Under the pieces are notes generated by a model that saw only the letters and a list, made by a program, of their open reading frames with translations, ran no database searches and was not told where the DNA came from. Of a DNA stretch of 64,000 bases, positions 17,520-26,655 are shown piece after piece (position 1 is the first letter of the stretch; each line of letters starts with the position of its first letter). This stretch comes from Pygmaiobacter massiliensis (lineage in GTDB: Bacteria > Bacillota > Clostridia > Oscillospirales > Ruminococcaceae). A program made the translations under genes and the position numbers. Location: NCBI GenBank assembly GCA_022778585.1, contig JALFTI010000010.1, forward strand, positions 62,001-126,000, read 5' to 3'.

Positions 17520-17933
17520 ATGGCAGCAGATATTATTAAAATGACAATGGATCTGGGGCTTGCATTGCAGCAGTCTGAAAGCTATAAGGTGTTGGAAAAC
17601 GCGCGCAAGCTGAACGACGCCGACGAGGAGCTGCAAAAGCAGATTGGCGAATTTAACCTGGCCCGGATGGACCTGAATAATGAGCTTTCCAAGGAAGAAC
17701 GCAGCGAAGACCGTGTAAATGATTTGAACGATAAAATTCATGAGCTGTATGTGCAGATTATGAATAACGAGAGTATGGTTGCCTACAACCAAGCCAAAAA
17801 CCAGATGGACAGCCTGATGCAGTATTTAAGCGATATTCTTTCGGCAGCGGTAAATGGCGAGGACCCCACCAAGGTGGAGCGTTCGGCCGGCGGCTGCACT
17901 GGCAGCTGCGGCAGCTGCAGTGGCTGCCACTAA
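17520..17933 (+). CDS. YlbF/YmcA (RicF/RicA) family protein with Cys-rich C-terminal tail
   Basis: This 137-aa, mostly helical protein (residues 5-110) belongs to the YlbF/YmcA family. It sits between miaB and mutS, the place of ymcA (ricA) in Bacillus, which argues for RicA orthology. The last 14 residues hold four cysteines (CTGSCGSCSGC). In B. subtilis, RicA, RicF and RicT form a complex carrying 4Fe-4S clusters that promotes Y-complex-dependent mRNA cleavage and affects competence, sporulation and biofilm. The tail here is a plausible cluster or metal ligand set. AAAGGAG lies upstream. Partner genes are not in the window. Confidence 0.85.
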   Translation: MAADIIKMTMDLGLALQQSESYKVLENARKLNDADEELQKQIGEFNLARMDLNNELSKEERSEDRVNDLNDKIHELYVQIMNNESMVAYNQAKNQMDSLMQYLSDILSAAVNGEDPTKVERSAGGCTGSCGSCSGCH

Positions 17934-17982
17934 CCATAAAAGGCCGTTTTATTAACGCTTAAAAACAAAACAAAAAAACAAA

Positions 17983-18045
17983 CGGCACAGCGCAGCTTGG
18001 AAAACCCTTTCCAAAGTTTTGCGCTGTGCCGGCGCGCAAAGCGCC
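17983..18045. repeat. Large hairpin plus small hairpin before mutS
   Basis: CGGCACAGCGC (17983-17993) pairs with GCGCTGTGCCG (18021-18031); inside, TTGGAAA pairs with TTTCCAA. Directly after, GGCGC/GCGCC forms a second small hairpin (18031-18045). No T-run follows on the plus strand, but on the minus strand the large hairpin is followed by a T-rich tract. It may act as a weak terminator, mRNA end protector or translation modulator for mutS. Confidence 0.6.
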
Positions 18046-18066
18046 ATATAAAAAAGGGGTGGGAAT

Positions 18067-20682
18067 TTGGCAGAGCTTTCTCCCATGATGAAGCAGTATT
18101 TCGAGATCAAGGAAAAGTACCAGGACACGATTTTATTTTTTCGCCTGGGCGACTTTTACGAAATGTTCTACGATGACGCTGTCCTGGCGTCTAAAGAACT
18201 GGAACTGACCCTGACCGGACGGGACTGCGGGCAGGAGGAGCGCGCCCCCATGTGCGGGGTTCCGTTTCATTCGGCGGAAAGCTATATTGCCCGCCTGATT
18301 GCCAAAGGTCACAAGGTTGCTATTTGTGAACAGATGGAAGACCCGGCCCTGGCCAAGGGGCTGGTTAAGCGGGAAATTATACGAGTCGTTACCCCGGGAA
18401 CCGTTATCGAAAGCAGTATGCTGGACGATTCCAAAAATAACTATATCAGTTCCATCTATCTGCAAAAAGAAAAGGCAGGCCTGGTTTTTGCAGATGTTTC
18501 CACCGGCACCTGCCATGCAACCGAGCTTTCGGGGCAAAAACTGGCCGAACAGTTGATAGGGGAATTGAGCCGCTTTCGCCCCAGCGAGCTTTTGTTTAAC
18601 CGACAGATGGTGTCCATAAAACCGGTTATGGAATATATCAAAAATCATCTGTGCTGCACAGCCGAGCTTTTGGAAGAAGAAAGCTATACCGCACAGCTGG
18701 CCGACGAAGAAATGGCCGGCCAGTTTGGTTCGGACTGGCCCTCTGCAACCGGTATTGAAAAAGGGTGTGCCTGCCAGTTTGCGTTTTCGGCGCTGCTTTG
18801 TTACCTGAAAGAAACCCAAAAGAAGGGAATTGAGCGGCTGCGCACGGTGGATTTGTATTCCAGCAACCAGTACATGCGTCTTTCGCCGGTTACCCGGGCA
18901 AACCTGGAACTCACCGAAACCATGCGCGGTCGGGACAAAAAAGGAACTTTGCTGTGGGTTTTGGACAAAACCTGTACCGCAATGGGCAAGCGTTTGATCC
19001 GCACCTGGCTGGAGCAGCCGCTGGTGGATCAACATGCCATCAACGCCCGTCTTGACGCGGTGGAAGAATTGTACCAGGACACCGCCCTTCGGGAAGAAAT
19101 AGCAGATTGCCTTGACCAGGTGTTTGACCTGGAACGCCTGATGACCCGCATTATTTATGGCTCTGCTACTCCAAAAGAGGTGTTGGCGCTGGCGGCAACC
19201 TGCCAGGTGCTGCCCCAGCTGCGGGCTCTTACCGAGCGCTGCCGTTCCGACGAGCTTGTGCGCATTCACGAACAGATGGACCCTTTAAGCGATATTGCCG
19301 CCAAAGTGCAGGCCGCTGTTGACCCACAGGCCCCTTCCACCTTAAAGGAGGGCGGCGTCATCCGCAAAGGGTATAACAGCGAAGTGGACGAGCTGCGCCA
19401 GATTGTTCACGGCGGCAAGGGCTTTTTGACCGACCTGGAATCCCGCCTGCGGGAGGAAACCGGTATTTCCAAGCTGAAAATTGGCTATAACCGGGTGTTT
19501 GGCTATTACATTGAAATTTCCAAAGCGGCAAAGGCAGAGGTGCCGGAACATTTCATCCGTAAGCAGACTTTAGCCAACGCCGAGCGCTATATTACCGAGG
19601 AACTGAAAACGCTGGAAAGCCGTATTTTGGGCGCAAACGAGCGGATTATACTGTTGGAACGCCAGCTGTTTGACGACCTTTTGGGCGACATTGCCCTGCA
19701 GCTTTCCCGTGTGCAGCTAACTGCCCAGGCAGTGGCTTATTTGGATGTGGTGGCAAGCTTTGCCGCTACTGCCCGCAAAAACAACTATGTGCGCCCGCTG
19801 GTGGATGACAGTGACGAGCTGATTATTCGCGATGGCCGCCACCCGGTGGTAGAGCAGATGACCAGCAGTCCATTTGTGCCAAACGATACTCTGTTGGACT
19901 GTGATGAAAACCGTATGCTTATCATTACCGGTCCCAATATGGCCGGCAAATCCACCTATATGCGCCAAACGGCCTTAATCTGCCTGATGGCACAGATCGG
20001 CTCGTTTGTGCCTGCAAGCCAGGTACATACCGGCGTGGTAGACAGCATTTTTACCCGCGTGGGCGCAGCCGATGACCTTTCGGCTGGCAAGTCCACCTTT
20101 ATGGTGGAGATGACAGAGGTGGCCGAAATTTTAGAAAACGCCACCCCTAAAAGTTTGGTTATTCTGGATGAAATTGGCAGGGGAACCTCGACCTTTGATG
20201 GTATGAGCATTGCTCGTGCGGTGGTGGAATACATGGCCTCCAAATCGGGGCATTTGGGCTGCAAAACCCTGTTTGCCACCCATTACCACGAATTAACCGA
20301 CCTGGAAGATTCGGTGGACGGCGTAAAGAACTACAATATCGCGGTAAAAAAGCGGGGGGATGATATCACCTTCCTGCGGCGAATTGTACGGGGCGCGGCG
20401 GATGACAGCTATGGCATTCAGGTTTCGCGCCTGGCCGGACTGCCGAAACCGGTTTTGGACCGGGCCAAAGAGGTGTTAAAGGTGCTGGAATCGGGCGCTG
20501 GCAGTGTCAACACCGTAACCCAAATGGAACTGACCAACTACCAGCGGTACGAGCAGTTGGATGCGCCGCCTGCACTTTTGGAACAGCTGCGTGCCTTGGA
20601 TGTGGATACTTTGACCCCCATCGAGGCCATGAACACCCTATACCGGTTAAAAAAAGAATTTGGTCAGCCCGTAAAGGAATAA
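18067..20682 (+). CDS. mutS: DNA mismatch repair protein MutS
   Basis: This 871-aa protein has normal MutS length. Mismatch-binding Phe-x-Glu motif FYE (about 30-32) lies in the N-terminal domain, followed by connector, core and clamp. The ATPase domain has Walker A GPNMAGKSTYM (about 622-632), STFMVEM (about 678) and Walker B DEIGRGTSTFDG (about 700), then ATHYHEL. It recognises mispairs and recruits MutL. The C-terminus ends in a helix-turn-helix plus a short tail (VDTLTPIEAMNTLYRLK), the usual MutS end. Start TTG at 18067 behind GGGGTG. Operon with mutL and miaA, gap 64 bases to mutL. Confidence 0.97.
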   Translation: MAELSPMMKQYFEIKEKYQDTILFFRLGDFYEMFYDDAVLASKELELTLTGRDCGQEERAPMCGVPFHSAESYIARLIAKGHKVAICEQMEDPALAKGLVKREIIRVVTPGTVIESSMLDDSKNNYISSIYLQKEKAGLVFADVSTGTCHATELSGQKLAEQLIGELSRFRPSELLFNRQMVSIKPVMEYIKNHLCCTAELLEEESYTAQLADEEMAGQFGSDWPSATGIEKGCACQFAFSALLCYLKETQKKGIERLRTVDLYSSNQYMRLSPVTRANLELTETMRGRDKKGTLLWVLDKTCTAMGKRLIRTWLEQPLVDQHAINARLDAVEELYQDTALREEIADCLDQVFDLERLMTRIIYGSATPKEVLALAATCQVLPQLRALTERCRSDELVRIHEQMDPLSDIAAKVQAAVDPQAPSTLKEGGVIRKGYNSEVDELRQIVHGGKGFLTDLESRLREETGISKLKIGYNRVFGYYIEISKAAKAEVPEHFIRKQTLANAERYITEELKTLESRILGANERIILLERQLFDDLLGDIALQLSRVQLTAQAVAYLDVVASFAATARKNNYVRPLVDDSDELIIRDGRHPVVEQMTSSPFVPNDTLLDCDENRMLIITGPNMAGKSTYMRQTALICLMAQIGSFVPASQVHTGVVDSIFTRVGAADDLSAGKSTFMVEMTEVAEILENATPKSLVILDEIGRGTSTFDGMSIARAVVEYMASKSGHLGCKTLFATHYHELTDLEDSVDGVKNYNIAVKKRGDDITFLRRIVRGAADDSYGIQVSRLAGLPKPVLDRAKEVLKVLESGAGSVNTVTQMELTNYQRYEQLDAPPALLEQLRALDVDTLTPIEAMNTLYRLKKEFGQPVKE

Positions 20683-20746
20683 TGGGCGCTGTGGCCGGCC
20701 TTTTGGGGCCGGCCCATTTGTAACAGAAAGGCAGGTGCAAGCCAGT

Positions 20747-22870
20747 ATGGCAGTGATTCATGTGCTGGACCAGCATACCGCAGAGCTGATTGCTGCGGGC
20801 GAGGTAGTGGAACGGCCCGCCTCGGTGGTGAAGGAACTGGTGGAAAACGCTATCGACGCGGGAGCAACCCGCATCGAGGTGGCAATCGAGCGCGGAGGGG
20901 TGGGCAGCATTCAGGTGCAGGATAATGGCACCGGAATCGAGGCAGAGTATGTTTCCACCGCCTTTATTCGCCATGCCACCAGTAAAATTGCTACCCAGGC
21001 AGACCTTGCTGCCATTGGTACGCTGGGCTTTCGCGGTGAAGCGCTGGCTAGCATTTCCGCGGTTTCCCGGATAGAGCTGCTCACCTGCACAAAACAGGAC
21101 GAATTTGCCTGCCTGTACCGGCAGGAGGGCGGAAAAGAAATTTCTATACAGCCTTCGGCGCGCCCGGTAGGCACCACCATCACCGTACGGGATTTATTTT
21201 ATAATGTGCCGGCCCGCATGAAATTTTTAAAAAAAGACCAAACAGAGGCCGGCTATGTGGGAGATGTGGTGCTGCGTCAGGCTTTGGCCCGTCCGGATAT
21301 CAGTTTTTCTTTTTCCAAAGATGGCAAGGAACAGTTCTTTACACCTGGAGATGGCCGGTTGCGCAGCGCTGTGAGCGCAGTTTTAGCGAAAGATTTTTCC
21401 AAAAATTTATTGGATGTACAGGCCCAGGACGGGCAGCTGGCCGTACAGGGGGTAGTAAGCGCGCCCATTGCTGGACGCGGCAGCCGCAGCATGCAGTATT
21501 TTTATGTAAATGGCCGCAGTGTGCAGAATACTACTATGACCGCCGCACTGGAAGCCGCCTATAAGGGCTCTTTAATGCAGGGCCGCTTTCCGGGCTGCGT
21601 GCTCAATGTAAAAATGCCGCTGGACAGGGTGGATGTAAATGTTCATCCGGCCAAAACAGAAGTGCGGTTTGCCAATCAAAACGAGATTTTTGATTTGATC
21701 TACCGGGCGGTGCGCGGCAGCATTACAAGGCCCGACGCGCCGGTGCGCCACCTGACCCTGCAGACGGATCATCAGAGCGATCGCCGGCTGGAAAGCGCGC
21801 CTTCCTCCACTGCAGGCACAGCAGGGCAGAACACTATGCCTGCTGCCAAAACAAAACCATCCTTTTCTTCGAACAGCTTTTCTGCTTCAAATTTACCTGT
21901 AAAGCAAAATGCCATTACAGATGGATTTTTAAAACAAACCACCTGTACCGGTATGCCGGTTACGGTACGGCAGAATGAAGATTGGGAACCGATGTATCTG
22001 TGTTCCGAGCCGGTCCCATTCCAGACCCGCCGCCGGGAAGCCCAACTGGATATTGAAAAGACTTTGCAGGAAGAGCGGCGCAGCTCTTCTTTTGCGGAAA
22101 AAAGCGCTGCGCTTTCTTTCGGCAGGCAAGAGGTTTTGTCCTGTCCGGAAGGTCCAAAAGTGCCGGAACAATCGGGCAAAACAGCAGCGGTACCGCTATC
22201 TGCTGATGCCGCTTTGCCGCAAACAGAGCAGCCAGAATCTTTCCATTCGGCTCATCTAAAAGGAGACCGCCAGCTCTCCATTACCCCTCAGCCGCAAAAG
22301 CCTGCACTGCGGTATGTTGGAGAAGTTTTTCGCACCTATATTCTCTGCGAGCTGGAAAACGAGCTGGTTTTAATTGATAAGCATGCCGCCCACGAGCGCA
22401 TTTTGTATGAAAAGCTGGCGGCGGACTATGGTACCGCCAATGGCCAGATGTTATTAACACCGGTAGAAGTGACCCTTTCCCCAACCGAAAAGGCAACCGT
22501 TTTGGACGCCGGTGTGCTTTTGGAAAAAGCCGGCTTTGAAATTGATGATTTCGGCGGTCATACGGTGTTGGTCCGCTCTGCCCCGGCCGAAGCTGCCGAT
22601 TCGGATATTGGGGCGCTGGTGGAGGAAATTGCCCACCGGCTAACCTTAAATGCGAAAGACACCCTAAACGAAAAAACCGAATGGCTGCTGCATTCGGTGG
22701 CCTGCCGCGGGGCTATTAAAGCAGGGGACCACGACCGGCCCGAGGCACTTTTGCAACTGGCCCAGCAGATTATTGGCGGCAGTGTGCCGCCCTTCTGCCC
22801 GCACGGCCGGCCCGTTTTGCTGAAAATTACCAAAAAGGAGCTGGAAAAACAGTTTGGACGACTTGGTTAA
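20747..22870 (+). CDS. mutL: DNA mismatch repair protein MutL (endonuclease type)
   Basis: This protein of about 707 aa has an N-terminal GHKL ATPase with ELVENAIDAGA (about 30-40), DNGTGI (about 58) and GFRGEAL (about 92), then a poorly conserved linker (about 350-510). The C-terminal dimerisation/nuclease domain holds DKHAAHERILYE (about 543-554), the metal-binding DxHAxxERxxxE motif of nicking MutL, plus CRGAIKAGD and CPHGRP (about 684). This indicates strand incision independent of MutH, normal for Firmicutes. ATG at 20747 is preferred over GTG at 20735, with CAGGTG about 9 bases upstream. The end overlaps the start of miaA by 17 bases. Confidence 0.96.
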   Translation: MAVIHVLDQHTAELIAAGEVVERPASVVKELVENAIDAGATRIEVAIERGGVGSIQVQDNGTGIEAEYVSTAFIRHATSKIATQADLAAIGTLGFRGEALASISAVSRIELLTCTKQDEFACLYRQEGGKEISIQPSARPVGTTITVRDLFYNVPARMKFLKKDQTEAGYVGDVVLRQALARPDISFSFSKDGKEQFFTPGDGRLRSAVSAVLAKDFSKNLLDVQAQDGQLAVQGVVSAPIAGRGSRSMQYFYVNGRSVQNTTMTAALEAAYKGSLMQGRFPGCVLNVKMPLDRVDVNVHPAKTEVRFANQNEIFDLIYRAVRGSITRPDAPVRHLTLQTDHQSDRRLESAPSSTAGTAGQNTMPAAKTKPSFSSNSFSASNLPVKQNAITDGFLKQTTCTGMPVTVRQNEDWEPMYLCSEPVPFQTRRREAQLDIEKTLQEERRSSSFAEKSAALSFGRQEVLSCPEGPKVPEQSGKTAAVPLSADAALPQTEQPESFHSAHLKGDRQLSITPQPQKPALRYVGEVFRTYILCELENELVLIDKHAAHERILYEKLAADYGTANGQMLLTPVEVTLSPTEKATVLDAGVLLEKAGFEIDDFGGHTVLVRSAPAEAADSDIGALVEEIAHRLTLNAKDTLNEKTEWLLHSVACRGAIKAGDHDRPEALLQLAQQIIGGSVPPFCPHGRPVLLKITKKELEKQFGRLG

Positions 22871-23819
22871 CACGGGCACAGCGCCCAAACAGAAGCTTTT
22901 GGTTGTGCTGGGGCCAACCGCAAGCGGCAAAACGGCGCTCGCCATCCAGCTTGCCCAGCAATTTTCTGGGCAAATTATCTCGGCCGATTCCATGCAGATT
23001 TACAAAGGGCTGGATGTGGGCACCGCAAAAGCAACCAAGCAGGAACGCCTTTTGGTGCCGCACCATCTTTTGGATATTGCCACGCCTTCCCAAACCTTCA
23101 GCGTCGCCAGTTTTCTGCCTCTGTGCCGCCAGGCAATCCAAACGGTGGCAGAGCAGGGAGCTTTGCCCATTGTATGCGGCGGCACCGGGCTTTACCTGTC
23201 CGCATTGGTGGATGGCATTTCCTTTGAAGAGGAAAAGGCCGATGACAGTTTGCGTGCCCAGCTGAAAGCACAGTTTGCACAAAAGGGCAGCAAGGCTATG
23301 TGGGAACGCCTGTGCGAGGTTGATCCGGAATCTGCACACAGGCTGCACCCCAATGACGAAAAACGCATTTTGCGTGCACTGGAGCTTTTTGAAAAGACCG
23401 GACGCACCATGTCGCAGCAGCAAAAGGCTTCGCGCCCGGCTGCAAAACCTTATGATGTATTGCTTTTGGGGTTAATGTTCTCCTGCCGGCAGGATTTATA
23501 TGACCGCATTAACCTTCGGGTAGAACAGATGGCTCAAAACGGCATTGAGCAGGAAGCGCGGCTGGTTTACCAAAACCGTGCACAATGGCCTACCGCTGCG
23601 CAGGCCATTGGCTATAAAGAGTATTTCCCCTATTTTGAAGGGAAGGCAAGCTGGCAGGAATGTACCGAAAAGCTCAAGCAAGCCACCCGAAACTATGCAA
23701 AACGCCAGCTAAGCTGGTTTCGGCGAATGGATCATATCTGCTGGCTTAATGCCGAAAATCCGGCTTTGCAGGCACAGCAGCTGGTACAGAGCTGGCTTGA
23801 CAGTTTGCCGCAAGGCTAA
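22854..23819 (+). CDS. miaA: tRNA dimethylallyltransferase
   Basis: This 321-aa enzyme transfers the dimethylallyl group from DMAPP to A37 of tRNA, producing i6A, the MiaB substrate. P-loop GPTASGKT (20-27), DSMQIYKGLDVGTAKAT (about 43-59), GGTGLYLSAL (about 109-118), the insertion domain, and the C-terminal AIGYKEYFPYF and TRNYAKRQLSWFRR are all family signatures. TTG at 22854 lies within the end of mutL with AGGAG 14 bases upstream, a long spacing, so translational coupling to mutL is likely. Confidence 0.96.
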   Translation: MDDLVNTGTAPKQKLLVVLGPTASGKTALAIQLAQQFSGQIISADSMQIYKGLDVGTAKATKQERLLVPHHLLDIATPSQTFSVASFLPLCRQAIQTVAEQGALPIVCGGTGLYLSALVDGISFEEEKADDSLRAQLKAQFAQKGSKAMWERLCEVDPESAHRLHPNDEKRILRALELFEKTGRTMSQQQKASRPAAKPYDVLLLGLMFSCRQDLYDRINLRVEQMAQNGIEQEARLVYQNRAQWPTAAQAIGYKEYFPYFEGKASWQECTEKLKQATRNYAKRQLSWFRRMDHICWLNAENPALQAQQLVQSWLDSLPQG

Positions 23820-23882
23820 AGAAAAGCCAAACCAAGCGCTAATGGTTCCAGGGAATACCCTTGCCGGCGTTTGTGCAAAATA

Positions 23883-23909
23883 TGCCCCTGTGCTAAGGGC
23901 AGGCTTTTT
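23883..23909 (+). terminator. Weak terminator-like hairpin after miaA
   Basis: TGCCC (23883-23887) pairs with GGGCA (23897-23901) and a T5 run follows at 23905. A second hairpin ACAGGCC/GGCCTGT (23926-23952) sits just before the ribosome site of the next gene. The stem is short, so read-through is likely. Confidence 0.4.
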
Positions 23910-23965
23910 AATTTGCAAGAAAGGTACAGGCCAAGCTATCAGTGCGGCCTGTGTAGGATAAAAGA

Positions 23966-25264
23966 ATGGAAGACAATCAGCGCACACCGCAAACCGAGCC
24001 GGGCAATAGTGCAGCCGAGCGCGCGCGCCGGCGGCAGATGCGTCGGCGTGTGCGGCTTTTTATGGCTGCCATTTTGGGCGCCATGTTTCTTTATTTAGGG
24101 GTCCAGCTTTATCCGCTTATTGTGCCGGCTTACCAAACCGAAACCGCTATTCGCTATACCCTGGCAGATGGGGTGCAGGTGCAGGGGGTAGCCGTGCGCA
24201 GTGAAACGGTGCTTGCTTCACCGGAAGGAACGGCATTGGGCTACCTGGTAGAGGACGGCAGCCGCGTTTCGGCCGCAAGTGTGGTGGCAGAAGCATATGC
24301 CAGCCAGCAGGCTTCCCAAAGCCGCGCAAGGGAACTTTCCCTTACCCGTACCATTGAAATGCTGCAAAGTTCTCAGGATCCCGCCCAAACCTCCCAGGGA
24401 GATGTGGAGATTATTTTGGCCCAGCAGCAGGAAGCCCTTTTGGAGCTTTTAAAGCTGACCGACAGCGGCCGCTATGGGCAGGTTGAAACGGCCAAGCGAG
24501 AACTAACTCAGGCGGCAAACCGCCTGCAGGTAGCAACCGGCCAGGTAACCGGCTTTGATGATTTGATTGCACAGTTGACCAGCCAGCGGGACGAAGCTGC
24601 AGCAGCTGTGGGGCAGGTGAATTACCTGACCACTCCGTCTGCCGGCTATTTTTCTTCCACCGTAGACGGTATGGAAGGTCAGCTTACCTGCGAAGCGCTG
24701 GACGCCATGTCTGCTACAGAATTTGAAGAGCTTTTGAAAGCAGGGATCACCCAGACGGTTTCGGGCGCCGGGAAAATTGTTTCGGATTATAAATGGTACT
24801 ATTACTGTCTGGTTCCGTCCGATCAGGTCAGCCGGTTTGAAAGCGACAGGGACGGCGCTGTCACCATTGATTTTTCCTATACCGACGCACGGCAGGTTCC
24901 GGCAACCATTGTGGCCATTCACAAGGATGACACCACCGGGCAGGCCGTGGTGAAGCTGGAATGCACCTATATAAATGCCTCCACAATAGACCTGCGCTTT
25001 GAAGAGGCAAGCGTTAATTTTGCAAGCTATACCGGTCTTCGTATTAACCGGAATGCGGCCCATATTGTGGACGGCGAATGGGGGGTCTATATCAAGTACG
25101 GCAACCTGGTGCAGTTTAAGCGCATCGACCCACTTTACGAAAATGAAGATTATATGCTCTTGCCGGTGCAAAGTTCTGCTTCCAGCGAAGAAAACCAGGT
25201 TGTCCTTTACGACGAGGTCATTGTGTCGGGCCGGGATCTGTACGACGGCAAACTGATCGAGTGA
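23966..25264 (+). CDS. HlyD-like membrane-fusion/periplasmic-adaptor-type protein, orphan
   Basis: This 432-aa protein has a charged, Arg-rich cytosolic start (1-30), one membrane span (about 31-53), then an extracellular region. That region has a split lipoyl/barrel-sandwich-like part (PEGTALGYLVEDGSRVSAASVVAEAYAS start) flanking a helical coiled coil (about 110-215) and a C-terminal beta domain. The shape is that of HlyD/RND adaptor proteins, but no ABC or RND partner is adjacent and a Gram-positive cell has no outer membrane to bridge. It sits directly upstream of sepF. A role in envelope or division-site assembly is inference only. Start ATG with AGGA 8 bases upstream. Confidence 0.75.
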   Translation: MEDNQRTPQTEPGNSAAERARRRQMRRRVRLFMAAILGAMFLYLGVQLYPLIVPAYQTETAIRYTLADGVQVQGVAVRSETVLASPEGTALGYLVEDGSRVSAASVVAEAYASQQASQSRARELSLTRTIEMLQSSQDPAQTSQGDVEIILAQQQEALLELLKLTDSGRYGQVETAKRELTQAANRLQVATGQVTGFDDLIAQLTSQRDEAAAAVGQVNYLTTPSAGYFSSTVDGMEGQLTCEALDAMSATEFEELLKAGITQTVSGAGKIVSDYKWYYYCLVPSDQVSRFESDRDGAVTIDFSYTDARQVPATIVAIHKDDTTGQAVVKLECTYINASTIDLRFEEASVNFASYTGLRINRNAAHIVDGEWGVYIKYGNLVQFKRIDPLYENEDYMLLPVQSSASSEENQVVLYDEVIVSGRDLYDGKLIE

Positions 25265-25303
25265 CCTGTCAGGGGCACGGTGCCAAAAAACACGGTTTTT
25301 CGG

Positions 25304-25332
25304 TTGACATCACTGCCAAAAATAGAGATAAT
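25304..25332 (+). promoter_or_regulatory. Sigma-A promoter of sepF operon
   Basis: TTGACA (25304-25309), 17-bp spacer, GATAAT (25327-25332). Gives a leader of about 58 nt for sepF, so the division genes need not depend on the upstream adaptor gene. Confidence 0.8.
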
Positions 25333-25396
25333 ATAACATGAGTATGCTGAGATACCAAGCTATTTCGCAAATTTTTACAGCAGGGAGTAGTGAAAA

Positions 25397-25867
25397 ATGG
25401 GGCTTTTTGATAAAGCAAAACGGGTCCTTGGGGTCAATGATGACGACCAGGAAGATATGAACGGCTACTATGAAGACGACGATATGGAGTTTGTCAACAA
25501 CCGCCAGCAGTCCGCTTATAACGACCAGGAAGATGTAAACGAGGAGCAGGTACCTCCCCGCCGCAACAAGGTGGTCAACATCAACGCAACCACCCAGCTG
25601 CAGGTTGTGCTGGTTAAGCCCGAGCGGTTTGACGATGCTTCCGCCGTGGCCGATCACCTGAACGCTAAGCGCACCGTAGTGCTGAACCTGGAATCTACCA
25701 ACAAGGAGGTTTCCCGCCGCCTGGTGGACTTTCTTTCGGGCGTTGCCTATGCAAACAACGGCCAGATCAAACGGGTGGCTAACAGCACCTTCATTATTAC
25801 CCCGTACAATGTGGATATTATGGGCGACATTTTGGACGAGCTGGAAAACAACGGGGTATTTTTCTAA
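25397..25867 (+). CDS. sepF: Cell division protein SepF
   Basis: This 156-aa protein has an N-terminal amphipathic helix MGLFDKAKRVLG (1-12) that anchors SepF in the membrane, an acidic, asparagine-rich linker (14-60), and the globular SepF domain (about 64-150) with VVLVKPERFDDASAVADHL and VLNLESTNKEVSRRLVDFLSG (given in parts). SepF polymerises and tethers FtsZ at the septum. Followed without gap by ylmH (TAA then GTG), so the genes are coupled. Confidence 0.95.
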   Translation: MGLFDKAKRVLGVNDDDQEDMNGYYEDDDMEFVNNRQQSAYNDQEDVNEEQVPPRRNKVVNINATTQLQVVLVKPERFDDASAVADHLNAKRTVVLNLESTNKEVSRRLVDFLSGVAYANNGQIKRVANSTFIITPYNVDIMGDILDELENNGVFF

Positions 25868-26638
25868 GTGAAAGGCTACATTCCGCCCCAAAATGAAGAA
25901 GAACGCTTTTTTTGGGGCCGTGTGCAGGACGCTGCCGTGCGCTGCGAACGGACGGGGCGTTCTGTGTTTATGGGCTTTTGGGATGAGCGCCAGCAGGCAT
26001 TAGCAAATGCCGCGCTTTCCGCTTTTCAAAATCTGCAGGTGTCCTTTTGGGGCGGCTTTGCACAGGCGGAACGGAAAATGCTGGGCTTAGCCGCGGCACC
26101 GGAAAGCATAGCCTCGCAGGATTATCCCATTGTTTCGCTGCGCGTTCAATGCCAAAATAACGGTACAGCGCTTACCCACCGCGACTACCTGGGCGCGCTT
26201 TTGGGCCTGGGGCTTGAGCGACGCTGTGTGGGAGATATTTTGGTGGACGAGCAGGGGGCATGGCTTTTGGTGCTGGAAAGCCACGCGCAGTTCATCTGCG
26301 ACGAGCTGATCTCTGTGGGCAAAGCTTCGGTTACAGCCTGCCCGGCCCAGCTGGATTTAACCGCAGCTGAAAACGCCGGAAGCAGCCTGATCGCCACAGT
26401 GGCTTCTCTGCGGCTGGACGCTGTGTTAAGCGCAGCCATGCGCCAAAGCCGGCAGAATGCTGCTAGCTTTATTCGTTCCGGCAAGGTGCAGGTATGCCAC
26501 CTTACGGTAACTCAACCCGCCGCACAATTGGAGGAAGGGGATACCCTGACCGTGCGCGGGGTTGGAAAATTCCGGCTGGAAAAGGCCGGCGGCCAAAGCC
26601 GAAAGGGTCGGCTTTTTGTGACAATACGAAAATTTTAA
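25868..26638 (+). CDS. ylmH: YlmH family S4-domain RNA-binding protein
   Basis: This 256-aa protein starts with GTG directly after the sepF stop. The N-terminal 75 residues are the YlmH-type alpha/beta domain (QVSFWGGFAQAERKMLG), the middle has LGALLGLGLERRCVGDILV (about 109-127), and the C-terminal S4 RNA-binding fold spans about 180-250 (LDAVLSAAMRQSRQNAASFIRSG, LEEGDTLTVRGVGKF). In B. subtilis, YlmH and its relatives bind ribosome complexes in peptidyl-tRNA rescue. It is conserved within the division cluster but acts on translation. Confidence 0.92.
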   Translation: MKGYIPPQNEEERFFWGRVQDAAVRCERTGRSVFMGFWDERQQALANAALSAFQNLQVSFWGGFAQAERKMLGLAAAPESIASQDYPIVSLRVQCQNNGTALTHRDYLGALLGLGLERRCVGDILVDEQGAWLLVLESHAQFICDELISVGKASVTACPAQLDLTAAENAGSSLIATVASLRLDAVLSAAMRQSRQNAASFIRSGKVQVCHLTVTQPAAQLEEGDTLTVRGVGKFRLEKAGGQSRKGRLFVTIRKF

Positions 26639-26655
26639 TACGAGGTGAACAAGTG

